This document shows, piece after piece, positions 25,499-34,025 of a stretch of 64,000 nucleotides of DNA. Numbering within the stretch: the first letter of the stretch is position 1; each line of letters opens with the position of its first letter. A program made the position numbers and the translations under genes. The notes below the pieces were generated by a model that was given only the letters and a program-made list of their open reading frames with translations, did no database searches and was not told where the DNA came from. This DNA is from Nocardioidaceae bacterium (GTDB taxonomy: Bacteria; Actinomycetota; Actinomycetes; Propionibacteriales; Nocardioidaceae): the NCBI GenBank assembly GCA_030655315.1, contig JAURVT010000005.1, forward strand, positions 1 to 64,000. Direction: 5' to 3'.

Positions 25499-26251
25499 GT
25501 GCGCAGCCTCGCGGTGCTGTCCGACGTCCACGGCGTCGATCCGGCCCTGCGAGCCGTCCTGGAGGAGCCGGACGTGCGCGCGGCCGACCTCGTCGTCGTC
25601 ACGGGCGACCACGCGGCCGGGCCCCAGCCGCGCGAGGTGCTCGACCGGCTCGTGGCGCTGGGGGGCCGCTGCGTGCTGGTGAGGGGCAACGCCGACCGGG
25701 ACCTGGTCGGGATCGCCCGCGGGGAGGTGGTGCCCGACGGCCTGCCCGACGTCGACCGGTGGGCGGCGGCCCAGCTCGACGCGCGTCATCTCGACCTCCT
25801 GGCCGGACTGCCGCACCCCGTGACGGTCGAGGTGTAGGGGCTCGGGGGCGTGCTCTGCTGCCACGGATCCCCGCGCGACGACGACGAGGTGCTGCTCGTC
25901 GACAGCCCGATCGACGCCTGGGCGTCGGCGCTCGCCGGCGTCCCGGACGAGGTGGCGGTGGTGGCCTGCGGGCACACCCACATGCCGTTCGTCCGCCAGG
26001 TCGACCGGCGCACCGTCGTCAACCCGGGCAGCATCGGCATGCCCTACGGGAGCCGGCCGGCGGTGTGGGCGCTGGTCACGTCCGACGGCGTCCAGCTGCG
26101 GCGCACGGCGGTCGACCCCGACGCGGTCGCGGACGAGGTGGTCGCGCGGTCGACGTTCCCCGGCCGGGTGGCCTGGGTGAGGTCCTACCTGCGATCCCCG
26201 CCGAGCGACCGCGAGGCGCTCGAGGCGTTCTCGCCGCGCGTGGCACCCTGA
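25499..26251 (+). pseudogene. YfcE-type metallophosphoesterase interrupted by an in-frame TAG
   Basis: The frame from GTG 25499 encodes a calcineurin-like phosphoesterase: VLSDVHG, TGDHAAGP, RGNAD, then CHGSPR, CGHTHMPF and NPGSIGMPYG. TAG at 25835-25837 (codon 113) interrupts it between VTVEV and GLGGVLCCHGSP. The same frame continues to a TGA at 26249, with all metal-ligand motifs of a 250-residue enzyme intact. A single substitution such as GAG to TAG would explain this. Alternatives are sequencing error, stop-codon readthrough, or two separately translated halves, the second from GTG 25850. It lies between the VOC and AAA ATPase genes with 2-nt and 5-nt spacing. Confidence 0.8.
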
Positions 26252-26256
26252 GGCCC

Positions 26257-27696
26257 ATGGACCCCCAGGACCGCGAGTTCATGGCCAGCTTCAAGCGCTT
26301 CCTCGACCACGTCTCGGACGAGATGGGGGAGGGCGGTGGCGACGGCGGAGGTCTCGCCCGCCTCGTCGAGACCCACCTGGGCGTCGACCCGAGGGGCCTG
26401 CCGGTCGTGTCCGAGCAGGTCGCGGCGCCCCGGCTGCCGGACGTCGACATCGCGCTCGGGCTGCTCGCCGCACGGGGCGGTGCGACGCAGCTCGTCGGCG
26501 CGACGGGCGCCGGCGGCCGTCGGCACACCGGGCTCGCGGGCATCCTGCAGGGCGAGGCCGGACCGCTCGAGCCGGGCCCGGTGGCCTACGCCAACATGCC
26601 GATCGGGCCGGGCGAGGAGCGTCAGGTGGTGTCGTGGGGACTCCACCTGTTCGTCTTCGACGGACGACCGGTCGCCGTCCTGCAGCGTGCGGCGGACGAG
26701 GAGTACGGCCACGACTCGGCCAGCATCGAGGTGCTGACGCCCGACGCGTACCTCGCCGGGGCCCTGCTGCAGCAGGTGCGCCGCATGATGGTCGAGCACA
26801 GCGTGCTGCGCGGCCAGGTGATGTCGTTCAGCCGCGACGAGTACGAGTCGACGCTGGGCGGCATCACGTTCCACCACCGCCCCGACGTGGGGGCCGACGA
26901 CGTCGTCCTGCCCGACGGGACGATGGACCGCCTGGTGCGGCACGTGGTCGACCTCGGCGAGCGACGCGAGCGGATGCTCGCCGCGGGCCAGCACCTCAAG
27001 CGCGGCATCCTGCTCTACGGCCCGCCGGGCACCGGCAAGACGCTCACCGTCCGCCACCTCCTGGCCCGCACCCCGGGCACCACCGCGGTGCTGCTGTCGG
27101 GCAGCTCGCTGGGACTGGTGCGCGAGGCCACCAAGATCGCGCGCGCCATGCAGCCCGGCATCGTCGTGCTCGAGGACTGCGACCTGATCGCCGAGGACCG
27201 CGAGATGTCCTCGGGCGCCGACTCGATGCTCTTCGAGATGCTCGACGCGATGGACGGGCTCGGCGGCGACGCCGACGTCACCTTCCTGCTCACGACGAAC
27301 CGGGCGGACCTGCTCGAGGAGGCGCTCGTGCAGCGACCCGGCCGCGTCGACCTCGCGCTCGAGGTGCCCCTGCCCGACCTCCCGGCACGGCGACGTCTGT
27401 TCGCGCTCTACGCCCGCGGGCTCCCGATCTCCGAGACCGCCATCGCCGACGCCGCCGCCCGCGCGGAGGGCGTCACCGCGTCGTTCGCCAAGGAGCTCGT
27501 GCGACGGGCCGTGCTCACCGCCGCCCTCGACGACCGCGACGTCGCGGACGCCGACCTGACGAGCGCCCTCGACGGGCTGCTGTCCGAGGGGGAGGCCCTC
27601 ACCCGCAGCCTGCTCGGCTCCGGACCGCGGGTGTCCGAGGCGTCCCACCCGGTCGACGGGTGGGACGACGACGAGGACGAGGGCGTCGACGACTGA
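26257..27696 (+). CDS. AAA-family ATPase with uncharacterised N-terminal domain
   Basis: The 479-residue product has about 230 N-terminal residues of no recognised domain. The AAA module has Walker A GPPGTGKT near residue 255, Walker B IVVLEDCDLI, a sensor-1-like TTNRADLLEEAL, an arginine-finger-like QRPGRVD, and a helical lid; the C-terminal tail is acidic. The pattern is that of a classic AAA (FtsH/CDC48-like) remodelling ATPase without a protease domain. The ATG starts 5 nt after the phosphoesterase frame. Its client is unknown. Confidence 0.85.
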   Translation: MDPQDREFMASFKRFLDHVSDEMGEGGGDGGGLARLVETHLGVDPRGLPVVSEQVAAPRLPDVDIALGLLAARGGATQLVGATGAGGRRHTGLAGILQGEAGPLEPGPVAYANMPIGPGEERQVVSWGLHLFVFDGRPVAVLQRAADEEYGHDSASIEVLTPDAYLAGALLQQVRRMMVEHSVLRGQVMSFSRDEYESTLGGITFHHRPDVGADDVVLPDGTMDRLVRHVVDLGERRERMLAAGQHLKRGILLYGPPGTGKTLTVRHLLARTPGTTAVLLSGSSLGLVREATKIARAMQPGIVVLEDCDLIAEDREMSSGADSMLFEMLDAMDGLGGDADVTFLLTTNRADLLEEALVQRPGRVDLALEVPLPDLPARRRLFALYARGLPISETAIADAAARAEGVTASFAKELVRRAVLTAALDDRDVADADLTSALDGLLSEGEALTRSLLGSGPRVSEASHPVDGWDDDEDEGVDD

Positions 27697-27724
27697 GCCC
27701 CGGGCCGCGTGGAACGATGCACCC

Positions 27725-28483
27725 ATGAGCGCTGACGTGGTGAAGGTGGCCGTCCTCGGGGCCCGGGGGCGCATGGGTGCGGAGTCCTGCGCGGCCATCG
27801 ACGCGGCCGACGGGCTCGAGCTCGTCGCCCGGATCGACCTCGGTGACGACCTCGACGACGCCGCCGCGGCCGGTGCCCAGGTGGCCCTCGACTTCACCCG
27901 CCCCGACGCCGTGATGGACCACCTGCGCTGGTGCGTCGAGCACGGCGTGCACGCCGTGGTCGGCACGTCGGGCTTCACCGACGCCAAGGTCGACGAGGTG
28001 CGTGCGATGCTCGGCGACGACCCCCGGGTGGGGGTGCTGGTGGTCCCGAACTTCTCGATCGGCGCGGTGCTGATGATGCGCTTCGCGCAGGTGGCGGCGC
28101 CGTTCTTCGAGTCCGTCGAGGTGATCGAGCTGCACCACCCCGACAAGGTCGACGCCCCGTCCGGCACGGCCGTCCGCACCGCCGAGCTGATCGCGGCCGC
28201 GCGCCGCGACGCCGGCAGCGCGCCCGTCCCCGACGCCACCACCCAGGACGAGCTCGGCGCCCGCGGGGCCGACGTGTCCGGCATCCGCGTCCACGCGGTG
28301 CGCGCCCGCGGCATCGTCGCGTCGCAGGAGGTGCTGCTCGGCGACCAGGGCGAGACGCTGAGCCTGCGGCACGACTCCATCCACCGCGAGTCCTTCATGC
28401 CGGGCGTCGTCGCCGGTCTCCGCGGTGTCTCCGACCTCCGTGGCGTCACCGTCGGCCTCGACACCGTGCTGGGCCTCGCCTGA
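27725..28483 (+). CDS. dapB: 4-hydroxy-tetrahydrodipicolinate reductase
   Basis: DapB reduces 4-hydroxy-tetrahydrodipicolinate with NAD(P)H in the diaminopimelate/lysine pathway. The 252-residue product has the nucleotide-binding motif VLGARGRMG, the family block VVGTSGFTD, and the catalytic signature ELHHPDKVDAPSGTA. The ATG at 27725 gives the normal short N terminus. dapA lies 6 kb downstream in the same direction with other genes between; in many actinobacteria dapB directly follows the M16 peptidase, so an insertion of about 8 kb precedes it here. Confidence 0.97.
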   Translation: MSADVVKVAVLGARGRMGAESCAAIDAADGLELVARIDLGDDLDDAAAAGAQVALDFTRPDAVMDHLRWCVEHGVHAVVGTSGFTDAKVDEVRAMLGDDPRVGVLVVPNFSIGAVLMMRFAQVAAPFFESVEVIELHHPDKVDAPSGTAVRTAELIAAARRDAGSAPVPDATTQDELGARGADVSGIRVHAVRARGIVASQEVLLGDQGETLSLRHDSIHRESFMPGVVAGLRGVSDLRGVTVGLDTVLGLA

Positions 28484-28509
28484 ACTGGGCCGTCAGCCCG
28501 CGAGCCCCG

Positions 28510-28833
28510 TCAGAGGAGACGCGCGAGCGCGGCGACGAGCGCCGCGGCGCCGACGACGGCGAGGAACGGCGCCCGCAGGAGCAGCAGGACGACGGCCACC
28601 GCGACCCCGAGGACCCGGGCGTCGAGCACCAGGGCGCCGCCCGACGGGGACTGGAGCAGCTGGACCGCGACGAGCGCGCCGAGCAGACCGACCGGGATCA
28701 GGTCGGCCACGCGCACCGTCCACGGGTGGTCCAGGACGCGCTGGGGCACCGCGAGACCGGCGTACTTCAGGCCGTAGCAGAGCGCGGCCGTGAGGGCGAT
28801 GCCGATCCAGAGCATCGGCGAGGACGCGGTCAC
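28510..28833 (-). CDS. azlD: AzlD-family branched-chain amino acid exporter subunit
   Basis: The 107-residue product has three to four hydrophobic helices and the AzlD-type segment MLWIGIALTAALCYGLKYAGL with VPQRVLDHPWTVRVADLIP. It works as the small partner of AzlC in exporting branched-chain amino acids. The GTG start overlaps the azlC stop by 4 bases. It is the last gene of the minus-strand unit beginning at 31731 and converges with dapB. Confidence 0.88.
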   Translation of the reverse strand: MTASSPMLWIGIALTAALCYGLKYAGLAVPQRVLDHPWTVRVADLIPVGLLGALVAVQLLQSPSGGALVLDARVLGVAVAVVLLLLRAPFLAVVGAAALVAALARLL

Positions 28834-29507
28834 GACGCCGCCCGCGCCGGGAGGGCGAGGCCCATGGCGACCGCGACCGCGCCGCCCAGGACGATCGGGA
28901 CCCCGGACGGCGTGAGCGGCACGAGCGCGGTGGCCGCCAGGGCGCCGGTGGCGGCGACGAGGCGCGTCGTCGTCGAGGTGAGGCGCGGCCACAGCAGACC
29001 GACGAACGCCGCCGCGACGGCCGCGTCGAGGCCGTAGGCGCGGGGGTCGCCGATGGCCTCGCCCGCGAGGGCACCGACCAGGGTCATGGCGTTCCAGAGC
29101 ACGAACACCGAGGCGCCGGTCCAGTAGAAGCCGAGGCGGGCCTGGTGCGGGGTGTCGCGGGTGACGGACATCGCCGTCGACTCGTCGATGACCAGGTGGG
29201 CGGCGGCGGCCCGGCGGACGCCGCGGACGTCGAGCCGCTGGGCGATGCTGAGGCCGTAGAACGTGTTGCGGCTGCCGAGCAGGGTGGCGGTCAGGGCACC
29301 GGTGAGCGCCGAGCCGCCGGCGGCCACGACGCCGACGAACGCGAACTGCGACGCGCCGGTGAAGACGAGCAGCGACAGCGCGCACGCCTGCCACACGTCC
29401 AGGCCCGAGGCCGTCGCGATGGCGCCGAACGAGACGCCGTAGACGCCGGTCGCGATCCCGACCCCGAGCGAGTCGACGACGACCTGGCGGTCAGACCCCG
29501 TCGTCAT
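28830..29507 (-). CDS. azlC: AzlC-family branched-chain amino acid permease
   Basis: The 225-residue integral membrane protein has the family blocks GVYGVSFGAIATASGL, SLLVFTGASQFAFVG and SRNTFYGLS...RRAAAAHLVIDESTAM. AzlC/AzlD pairs export valine, leucine, isoleucine or analogues. It starts within the end of the DUF2461 gene (17-nt overlap) and its stop overlaps azlD, giving tight translational coupling. Confidence 0.93.
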   Translation of the reverse strand: MTTGSDRQVVVDSLGVGIATGVYGVSFGAIATASGLDVWQACALSLLVFTGASQFAFVGVVAAGGSALTGALTATLLGSRNTFYGLSIAQRLDVRGVRRAAAAHLVIDESTAMSVTRDTPHQARLGFYWTGASVFVLWNAMTLVGALAGEAIGDPRAYGLDAAVAAAFVGLLWPRLTSTTTRLVAATGALAATALVPLTPSGVPIVLGGAVAVAMGLALPARAAS

Positions 29508-30147
29508 CGACGGGATCGACGACGTGCCGGGCCTGCCAGAGCAGCAGCGGCCGCGCGGCGCGCCAGTCGGCGGCGACCCGCTCCAGCGTCTCCGCGGTGG
29601 GCAGCCACGACGGGTTCTCGTAGACCTTGCCCAGCGTCAGGGTGTTGTGGCGCAGCAGGCCGATCCGCGGGTGGTCGGCGTCCCAGCCCCGCGGCGAGGT
29701 CTTGAGGCGGTCGCCGCCCACCTCGAAGCCGTGGGTGGCGGCCTCGTCGAGCAGCGCCTCGAGCGCGGCCCCGGACGCGTCGTCGTCGACGGCGTCGCGG
29801 AAGCGTCGCTTGGCGTCGGGCTCGGCGTGGTACCAGCCGGCACCGGTACGTAGGCCCGCGGCGTTGACCTCGAGGTAGAGGCCGCACGCCGGCGCGGTCT
29901 GGACGAACGCGCCCTGGTGGGTCTTGTAGGGCGTCTTGTCCTTGGCGAAGCGGACGTCGCGGTAGGGCCGGAACAGCTTGGCGCCGCCGAACTCGGGCTC
30001 GAGGGCCGCGGCCAGCGCCGCGACCGGGCCGCGGACCGAGGTCTCGTAGCGCTCCTTGTGGGCCGACCAGAAGACCTTGGAGTTGTCCTGCTCGAGGTCG
30101 TCGTAGAAGTCGAGGGCGTCGACGGGGACGCCGGCGAACGCCGTCAC
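29491..30147 (-). CDS. DUF2461 family protein
   Basis: The 218-residue soluble product has the characteristic features of this widespread conserved family: FYDDLEQDNSKVFWSAHKERYE, FGGAKLFRPYRDVRFAKDKTPYKTHQGA, and a C-terminal NPSWLPTAETLERV. The biochemical function is unknown. The GTG start overlaps the GNAT gene stop by 4 bases. Genes on both sides are coupled, so it is part of a six-gene minus-strand unit that looks like accessory metabolism rather than one pathway. Confidence 0.88.
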   Translation of the reverse strand: MTAFAGVPVDALDFYDDLEQDNSKVFWSAHKERYETSVRGPVAALAAALEPEFGGAKLFRPYRDVRFAKDKTPYKTHQGAFVQTAPACGLYLEVNAAGLRTGAGWYHAEPDAKRRFRDAVDDDASGAALEALLDEAATHGFEVGGDRLKTSPRGWDADHPRIGLLRHNTLTLGKVYENPSWLPTAETLERVAADWRAARPLLLWQARHVVDPVDDDGV

Positions 30148-30701
30148 GACGGCTCGTCGACCAGGGAGGTGTGCAGCCTCACCTGCTTGAGGGTGACCTC
30201 GCCGTCGGCGTCGAGGGCCAGCTCGCGGTGGGCGCCGTCGGCGGCCCAGCCGGTGCCGGTGACGAAGGCGCGGAGGTCGTCGGCCGCGGCCGGCACCCAC
30301 ATGGACGCCCGGCGGAACCCGTCGGCGGCGAGCGTCTCGGAGGCGGCCTGCAGCAGCCGCGAGCCGTGGCCCTCGCCCCGGTGGTCGGGGTGGACGACGA
30401 GCTCGCTGACCTCGCCGTCGGCGACCGGGTCGGCGTCGGGGTCGCCCGACGGGGCGGTCACCGCGAAGCCGCGGACGTCGGCGCGGGCCAGGGCGACCAG
30501 CACCCGGTTGCGGGCGTCGCCGGGCCGGTCCATCGAGCCCTGCCACGCCGCGGCGACGTCGTCCTCGACGAGCGCCTCGAGCACGTCGGCGGGCATGACG
30601 TCGGCATAGGACTCGCGCCAGGCGCGGACCTGGCAGCGGGCCACGGCGGCGGCGTCGGCCGACCACGCGACGCGGACGCTGACGTCGGCGGTGGGGCTCA
30701 T
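30144..30701 (-). CDS. GNAT-family N-acetyltransferase
   Basis: The 185-residue acetyl-CoA-dependent acyltransferase fold has the N-terminal AVARCQVRAWRESYADVMP segment and the acetyl-CoA-binding block VSELVVHPDHRGEGHGSRLL. The acceptor substrate is unknown. It is 12 nt downstream of the DUF1990 gene and overlaps DUF2461 by 4 bases. Confidence 0.9.
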   Translation of the reverse strand: MSPTADVSVRVAWSADAAAVARCQVRAWRESYADVMPADVLEALVEDDVAAAWQGSMDRPGDARNRVLVALARADVRGFAVTAPSGDPDADPVADGEVSELVVHPDHRGEGHGSRLLQAASETLAADGFRRASMWVPAAADDLRAFVTGTGWAADGAHRELALDADGEVTLKQVRLHTSLVDEPS

Positions 30702-30713
30702 CGGTCCATCCTG

Positions 30714-31214
30714 TCAGGCCGTGGGCGCGACGAGCGCGCGCAGGTAGCGCTGCGTCATGCGGGCCTGGACGAGACGACCCGCCGGTGCGCCGAGCCGGGT
30801 GAACCAGCGGGCCGGGGCCGAGAACGCGGTGATCGTGAACGTCACGTCGCCGCTCGGGCCGAGGCGGAGCTCGAACCGTTCCTCGCCGCGCTCGGGGTGG
30901 CCGGGCAGCGTGCCGTACGCGAACCCGCACGAGCCGTCCGTCCGCTCGGCCCAGACGACCCGGCAGGGGGCGTCGAAGGCCAGCGGCCCGAGACGTAGCC
31001 GCATCTGCACGTGGGTGCCTTCGCGCAGCGGGGTCTCCGACAGCCGGACGCGCGTGCCGGCCCGCCGCTGGACCTCGCCGGCGAGCAGCGCGTCCGCGGC
31101 GCGCTCGAAGTGCTGCCGGCCGTGGCCGACGACCCGTGCGTCCCGCACGTGGTGGTACCCGGCGGGCAGGTCGCGCGCCGTGGCGCCGACCTCGGGGTAC
31201 GTCAGGTCGGCCAT
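30714..31214 (-). CDS. DUF1990 family protein
   Basis: The 166-residue product matches the DUF1990 pattern: LTYPEVGATARDLPAGYHHV near the start, VGHGRQHFERAADALLAGEVQRRAG, and a C-terminal RYLRALV. The function is not established. ATG 31214 is used; a GTG three codons earlier (31223) is also possible. It follows the membrane-protein gene by about 10 nt. Confidence 0.85.
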   Translation of the reverse strand: MADLTYPEVGATARDLPAGYHHVRDARVVGHGRQHFERAADALLAGEVQRRAGTRVRLSETPLREGTHVQMRLRLGPLAFDAPCRVVWAERTDGSCGFAYGTLPGHPERGEERFELRLGPSGDVTFTITAFSAPARWFTRLGAPAGRLVQARMTQRYLRALVAPTA

Positions 31215-31224
31215 GGTCGTCACG

Positions 31225-31731
31225 TTAGGCGAGGTCGAGCGCCCGGTGCAGGTGGGACGTGGCGCCGTCCCGCTCGAGCCGTGCCGCGGTGCGGTCGGCG
31301 TTGCGGCGGCTGGGGGAGACCTCGAGCAGGACCAGGAGCACCGTCGGCACGACCGTGAGCACCACCGGCCAGGCGGTCTCGCTGAACGAGAAGGCCAGCG
31401 CGATCGACAGGATGAACGGTGCCTCGATCGCGACGAAGCGTCGGATCGCGGCCGCCTGGAACGCGGCGACCGAACGGTTCGCGACCTGCTGCGGGTCGTC
31501 CGCCCGTCCGGCGGGGATCGCCGGCACGACGAACCCGACGGTCTCGGCCGCCACCGCACCGAGGACGACGAGCCCGAGGCAGGCCACGGCCACCATGTCC
31601 GGGCCGCCTGACAGGCCGAGGACGGACAGCACCGCGACCGTGATGACGACCGGCGCGGCGGCCAGCGCGACGGTGAGGATGCGCAGCGAGCGGGCGGCCT
31701 GGCTCGGGCCCGCGGGGGAGGGAGTGGTCAC
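31225..31731 (-). CDS. Uncharacterised four-helix membrane protein
   Basis: The 168-residue product has four predicted transmembrane helices (near residues 17-40, 46-67, 100-118 and 122-140) and a basic cytoplasmic C terminus ending HLHRALDLA. No named family is recognised. It begins at GTG 31731 and is the first gene of the minus-strand unit running to azlD. It is divergent from thyA, with only 47 nt between the starts. Confidence 0.75.
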   Translation of the reverse strand: MTTPSPAGPSQAARSLRILTVALAAAPVVITVAVLSVLGLSGGPDMVAVACLGLVVLGAVAAETVGFVVPAIPAGRADDPQQVANRSVAAFQAAAIRRFVAIEAPFILSIALAFSFSETAWPVVLTVVPTVLLVLLEVSPSRRNADRTAARLERDGATSHLHRALDLA

Positions 31732-31766
31732 GGGTGCAGTGAAGCAGCCCGGAGGGTCGCCGGGAG

Positions 31767-31772
31767 TACGAT
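31767..31772 (+). promoter_or_regulatory. -10 element TACGAT for thyA (leaderless)
   Basis: TACGAT is 6 nt before the thyA GTG at 31779, so transcription would begin at or next to the start codon. Confidence 0.5.
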
Positions 31773-31778
31773 CGCCGG

Positions 31779-32588
31779 GTGCAGCAGTACCTCGACCTCT
31801 TGCAGAAGATCCTCGACGACGGCGTGGAGAAGGGCGACCGCACCGGCACCGGCACGCTCAGCGTCTTCGGCCACCAGATGCGCTTCGACCTGCGCGCCGG
31901 GTTCCCGCTCGTCACCACCAAGAAGGTGCACGTGCGCTCGGTCGTCAACGAGCTGCTGTGGTTCGTCGCCGGCGACACCAACACCGCCTGGCTGCGCGAG
32001 AACGGTGTCACCATCTGGGACGAGTGGGCCGACGAGAACGGCGACCTCGGCCCGGTCTACGGCCACCAGTGGCGCTCCTGGCCCACGCCCGACGGCGGTA
32101 CGATCGACCAGCTGGCGGGCGTCGTCGAGAACCTGCGGACCGACCCCGACTCGCGCCGCCACCTCGTCAGCGCCTGGAACGTCGCCGACCTCGACGCCAT
32201 GGCGCTCGCACCGTGCCACGCGTTCTTCCAATTCTACGTGCAGCCGCAGGACGACGGGCCGGGCCTGCTGTCGTGCCAGATGTACCAGCGCTCGGCCGAC
32301 GTGTTCCTCGGCGTGCCGTTCAACATCGCCTCCTACGCGCTGCTGACGCACATGGTGGCGCAGGTCGCGGGGCTCGGGGTGGGCGACTTCGTCCACACGC
32401 TCGGCGACGCGCACCTGTACCTCAACCACCTCGACCAGGCCCGCGAGCAGCTGACGCGCGAGCCGCGTCCGCTGCCCGAGCTGTGGCTCGACCCGCAGGT
32501 CACCTCGATCGACGGGTTCGGCGTCGACTCGGTCAAGATCACCGGCTACGACCCGCACCCCGGCATCAAGGCGCCGATCGCCGTATGA
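31779..32588 (+). CDS. thyA: Thymidylate synthase
   Basis: ThyA methylates dUMP to dTMP using methylene-tetrahydrofolate. The 269-residue product has the N-terminal dimerisation and Arg region ([18 protein letters not shown]), VYGHQWRSW, the active-site Cys146 in [12 protein letters not shown], and the dUMP-binding [10 protein letters not shown] and GDAHLYLNH. The GTG start gives the normal N terminus ([12 protein letters not shown]). Its stop overlaps the folA ATG by 4 bases, so the two folate-linked enzymes are co-translated. Confidence 0.98.
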   Translation: MQQYLDLLQKILDDGVEKGDRTGTGTLSVFGHQMRFDLRAGFPLVTTKKVHVRSVVNELLWFVAGDTNTAWLRENGVTIWDEWADENGDLGPVYGHQWRSWPTPDGGTIDQLAGVVENLRTDPDSRRHLVSAWNVADLDAMALAPCHAFFQFYVQPQDDGPGLLSCQMYQRSADVFLGVPFNIASYALLTHMVAQVAGLGVGDFVHTLGDAHLYLNHLDQAREQLTREPRPLPELWLDPQVTSIDGFGVDSVKITGYDPHPGIKAPIAV

Positions 32589-33058
32589 GCGTGACGCTGG
32601 TGGTGGCCGTCGCCGAGAACGGTGTGATCGGACGCGACGGCGGCCTGCCCTGGCCCCGTCTGGCCGGCGACCTGCCGCGCTTCAAGGCGCTCACCACCGG
32701 CCACGTCATGGTGATGGGCTCGCGCACCTTCGACTCGATGGGGCAGCTGCCCGGCCGCACCTCGATCGTGGTCTCGCGCCAGCGCCGGATGTTCGGCGAG
32801 GGCGTCCCCGTCCTCCCGTTCGTCGGCGAGGCCGTCGCCCACGGCCTCGGGCTCGACGACCAGGTCTTCGTCGTCGGTGGCGCCCGGATCTACGCCGACG
32901 CCCTCGATGTCGGTCTCGTCGACACCATGGTCGTCAGCCACGTCGACGGGGCCTTCGACGGCGACACGTTCTTCCCCGACGTCGACTGGACCGCCTGGAC
33001 GCCGACGTCCCGCGAGCCCGAGGACGGCTACACCGTCGTCACCTACGTCCGCGCCTGA
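32585..33058 (+). CDS. folA: Dihydrofolate reductase
   Basis: DHFR regenerates the tetrahydrofolate oxidised by ThyA. The 157-residue product shows [30 protein letters not shown] and [12 protein letters not shown], the standard folate- and NADPH-binding elements. The ATG sits in an ATGA overlap with the thyA stop. It converges with the thioesterase gene, 9 nt away. Confidence 0.97.
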   Translation: MSVTLVVAVAENGVIGRDGGLPWPRLAGDLPRFKALTTGHVMVMGSRTFDSMGQLPGRTSIVVSRQRRMFGEGVPVLPFVGEAVAHGLGLDDQVFVVGGARIYADALDVGLVDTMVVSHVDGAFDGDTFFPDVDWTAWTPTSREPEDGYTVVTYVRA

Positions 33059-33067
33059 CCTCGCACC

Positions 33068-33868
33068 TCAGACCATGAGGGCGAGCTGGCGGGACTGGGC
33101 GCACAGGCGGCCCGCCTCGTCCCAGATCTCCATGTCCTCCTCGTGGTAGCCGCCGACGACGTGGCGGGTGGTGACGCGGCAGGCGACCCAGGCGGTGGTG
33201 GGCTCGCGGTGCAGGTGCACCGTCAGCTGGACGGTCACGGCGGCGAGGTGGCCGAGGTCCGCGACGGCGGGGGGCCACGCGTCGACGAGGAAGGCGAGGG
33301 CGAGGCGGTCGACGGGTCGTCCGTCGGATAACCGCACCCAGTACTCCTGGGTCGGGTCGCCGGTGGGCGTGCCCTGGGCCCAGCCGGGCGGCGAGGCGAG
33401 GCGGTAGTCGGCCCGGTCGGCGATCGTCATCGGGCCGTTCGGGCCGGCCAGCGCCGCCAGGCCGGGGTCGCGGCACTCGGCCGGGGGCGGCAGGTCGGGA
33501 GGGGAGCCGAGCTCGACGTCGGGTCCGACGTCGGCGTCGCGGTCGCCGAAGCTGGCCACCAGGTGGGTGACGGCCTGGCCGTCCTGCAGCGTCGTCGACC
33601 GGGCCGTGGAGACCCGGCGCCCGGCACGGAGCACGGACTGTTCGAGCGTCACCGGGCCGGGACGCGCCGGGCGCAGGTACGTCATCGCGGCGACGAGCGG
33701 GTGGGGCGCGTCCACCTCCTCGGCCAGGCCGCGCAGCGCGAGGGCCAGCAGGTAGCCGCCGTTGGGGGTGCCGTTGGGGGTGTTCCAGCGGTCGGTCACC
33801 TCGCCCTCGCGGGTGCCGGGCGCGGTGGCGCGGGACGCGGTGTCGACGTCGAGCTCGTGGTCGGTCAC
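33068..33868 (-). CDS. TesB-like acyl-CoA thioesterase
   Basis: The 266-residue product looks like a double-hotdog thioesterase: N-terminal TPNGTPNGGYLLALALRGL, a middle region DPTQEYWVRLSDGRP, and C-terminal LTVHLHREPTTAWVACR...GGYHEEDMEIWDEAGRLCAQSRQLAL. It resembles the TesB-like acyl-CoA thioesterase 3 group common in actinobacteria. The substrate chain length is unknown. The GTG at 33868 lies 6 nt after a CAGGAT hexamer, suggesting a leaderless mRNA. It is divergent from dapA across a perfect 16-bp inverted repeat. Confidence 0.85.
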   Translation of the reverse strand: MTDHELDVDTASRATAPGTREGEVTDRWNTPNGTPNGGYLLALALRGLAEEVDAPHPLVAAMTYLRPARPGPVTLEQSVLRAGRRVSTARSTTLQDGQAVTHLVASFGDRDADVGPDVELGSPPDLPPPAECRDPGLAALAGPNGPMTIADRADYRLASPPGWAQGTPTGDPTQEYWVRLSDGRPVDRLALAFLVDAWPPAVADLGHLAAVTVQLTVHLHREPTTAWVACRVTTRHVVGGYHEEDMEIWDEAGRLCAQSRQLALMV

Positions 33869-33946
33869 GGGGCCATCCTGCCGCGCCGCCCGGACCGGGG
33901 GTGGATGACCTGTAACGCTCGGAGGCCCGGCGACGATGTAGCGCAT

Positions 33947-33988
33947 GTCCCGGTGCTGTCCGGGCCCCCGAGCGGACAGCACCGGGAC
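33947..33988. repeat. Perfect 16-bp inverted repeat in the divergent dapA/thioesterase intergenic region
   Basis: GTCCCGGTGCTGTCCG (33947-33962) is exactly complementary to 33973-33988 with a 10-nt loop. It ends 24 nt before the dapA -10 hexamer. Because the flanking genes diverge, a terminator is unlikely; an operator or RNA structure is more plausible. Confidence 0.7.
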
Positions 33989-34012
33989 GACTCCCGTCCG
34001 GGGCCAGAACGA

Positions 34013-34018
34013 TAGGCT
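34013..34018 (+). promoter_or_regulatory. -10 element TAGGCT for dapA (leaderless)
   Basis: TAGGCT lies exactly 7 nt before the dapA ATG at 34026. No convincing -35 is visible; the expected position directly follows the 16-bp inverted repeat. Confidence 0.6.
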
Positions 34019-34025
34019 CGCGCCC

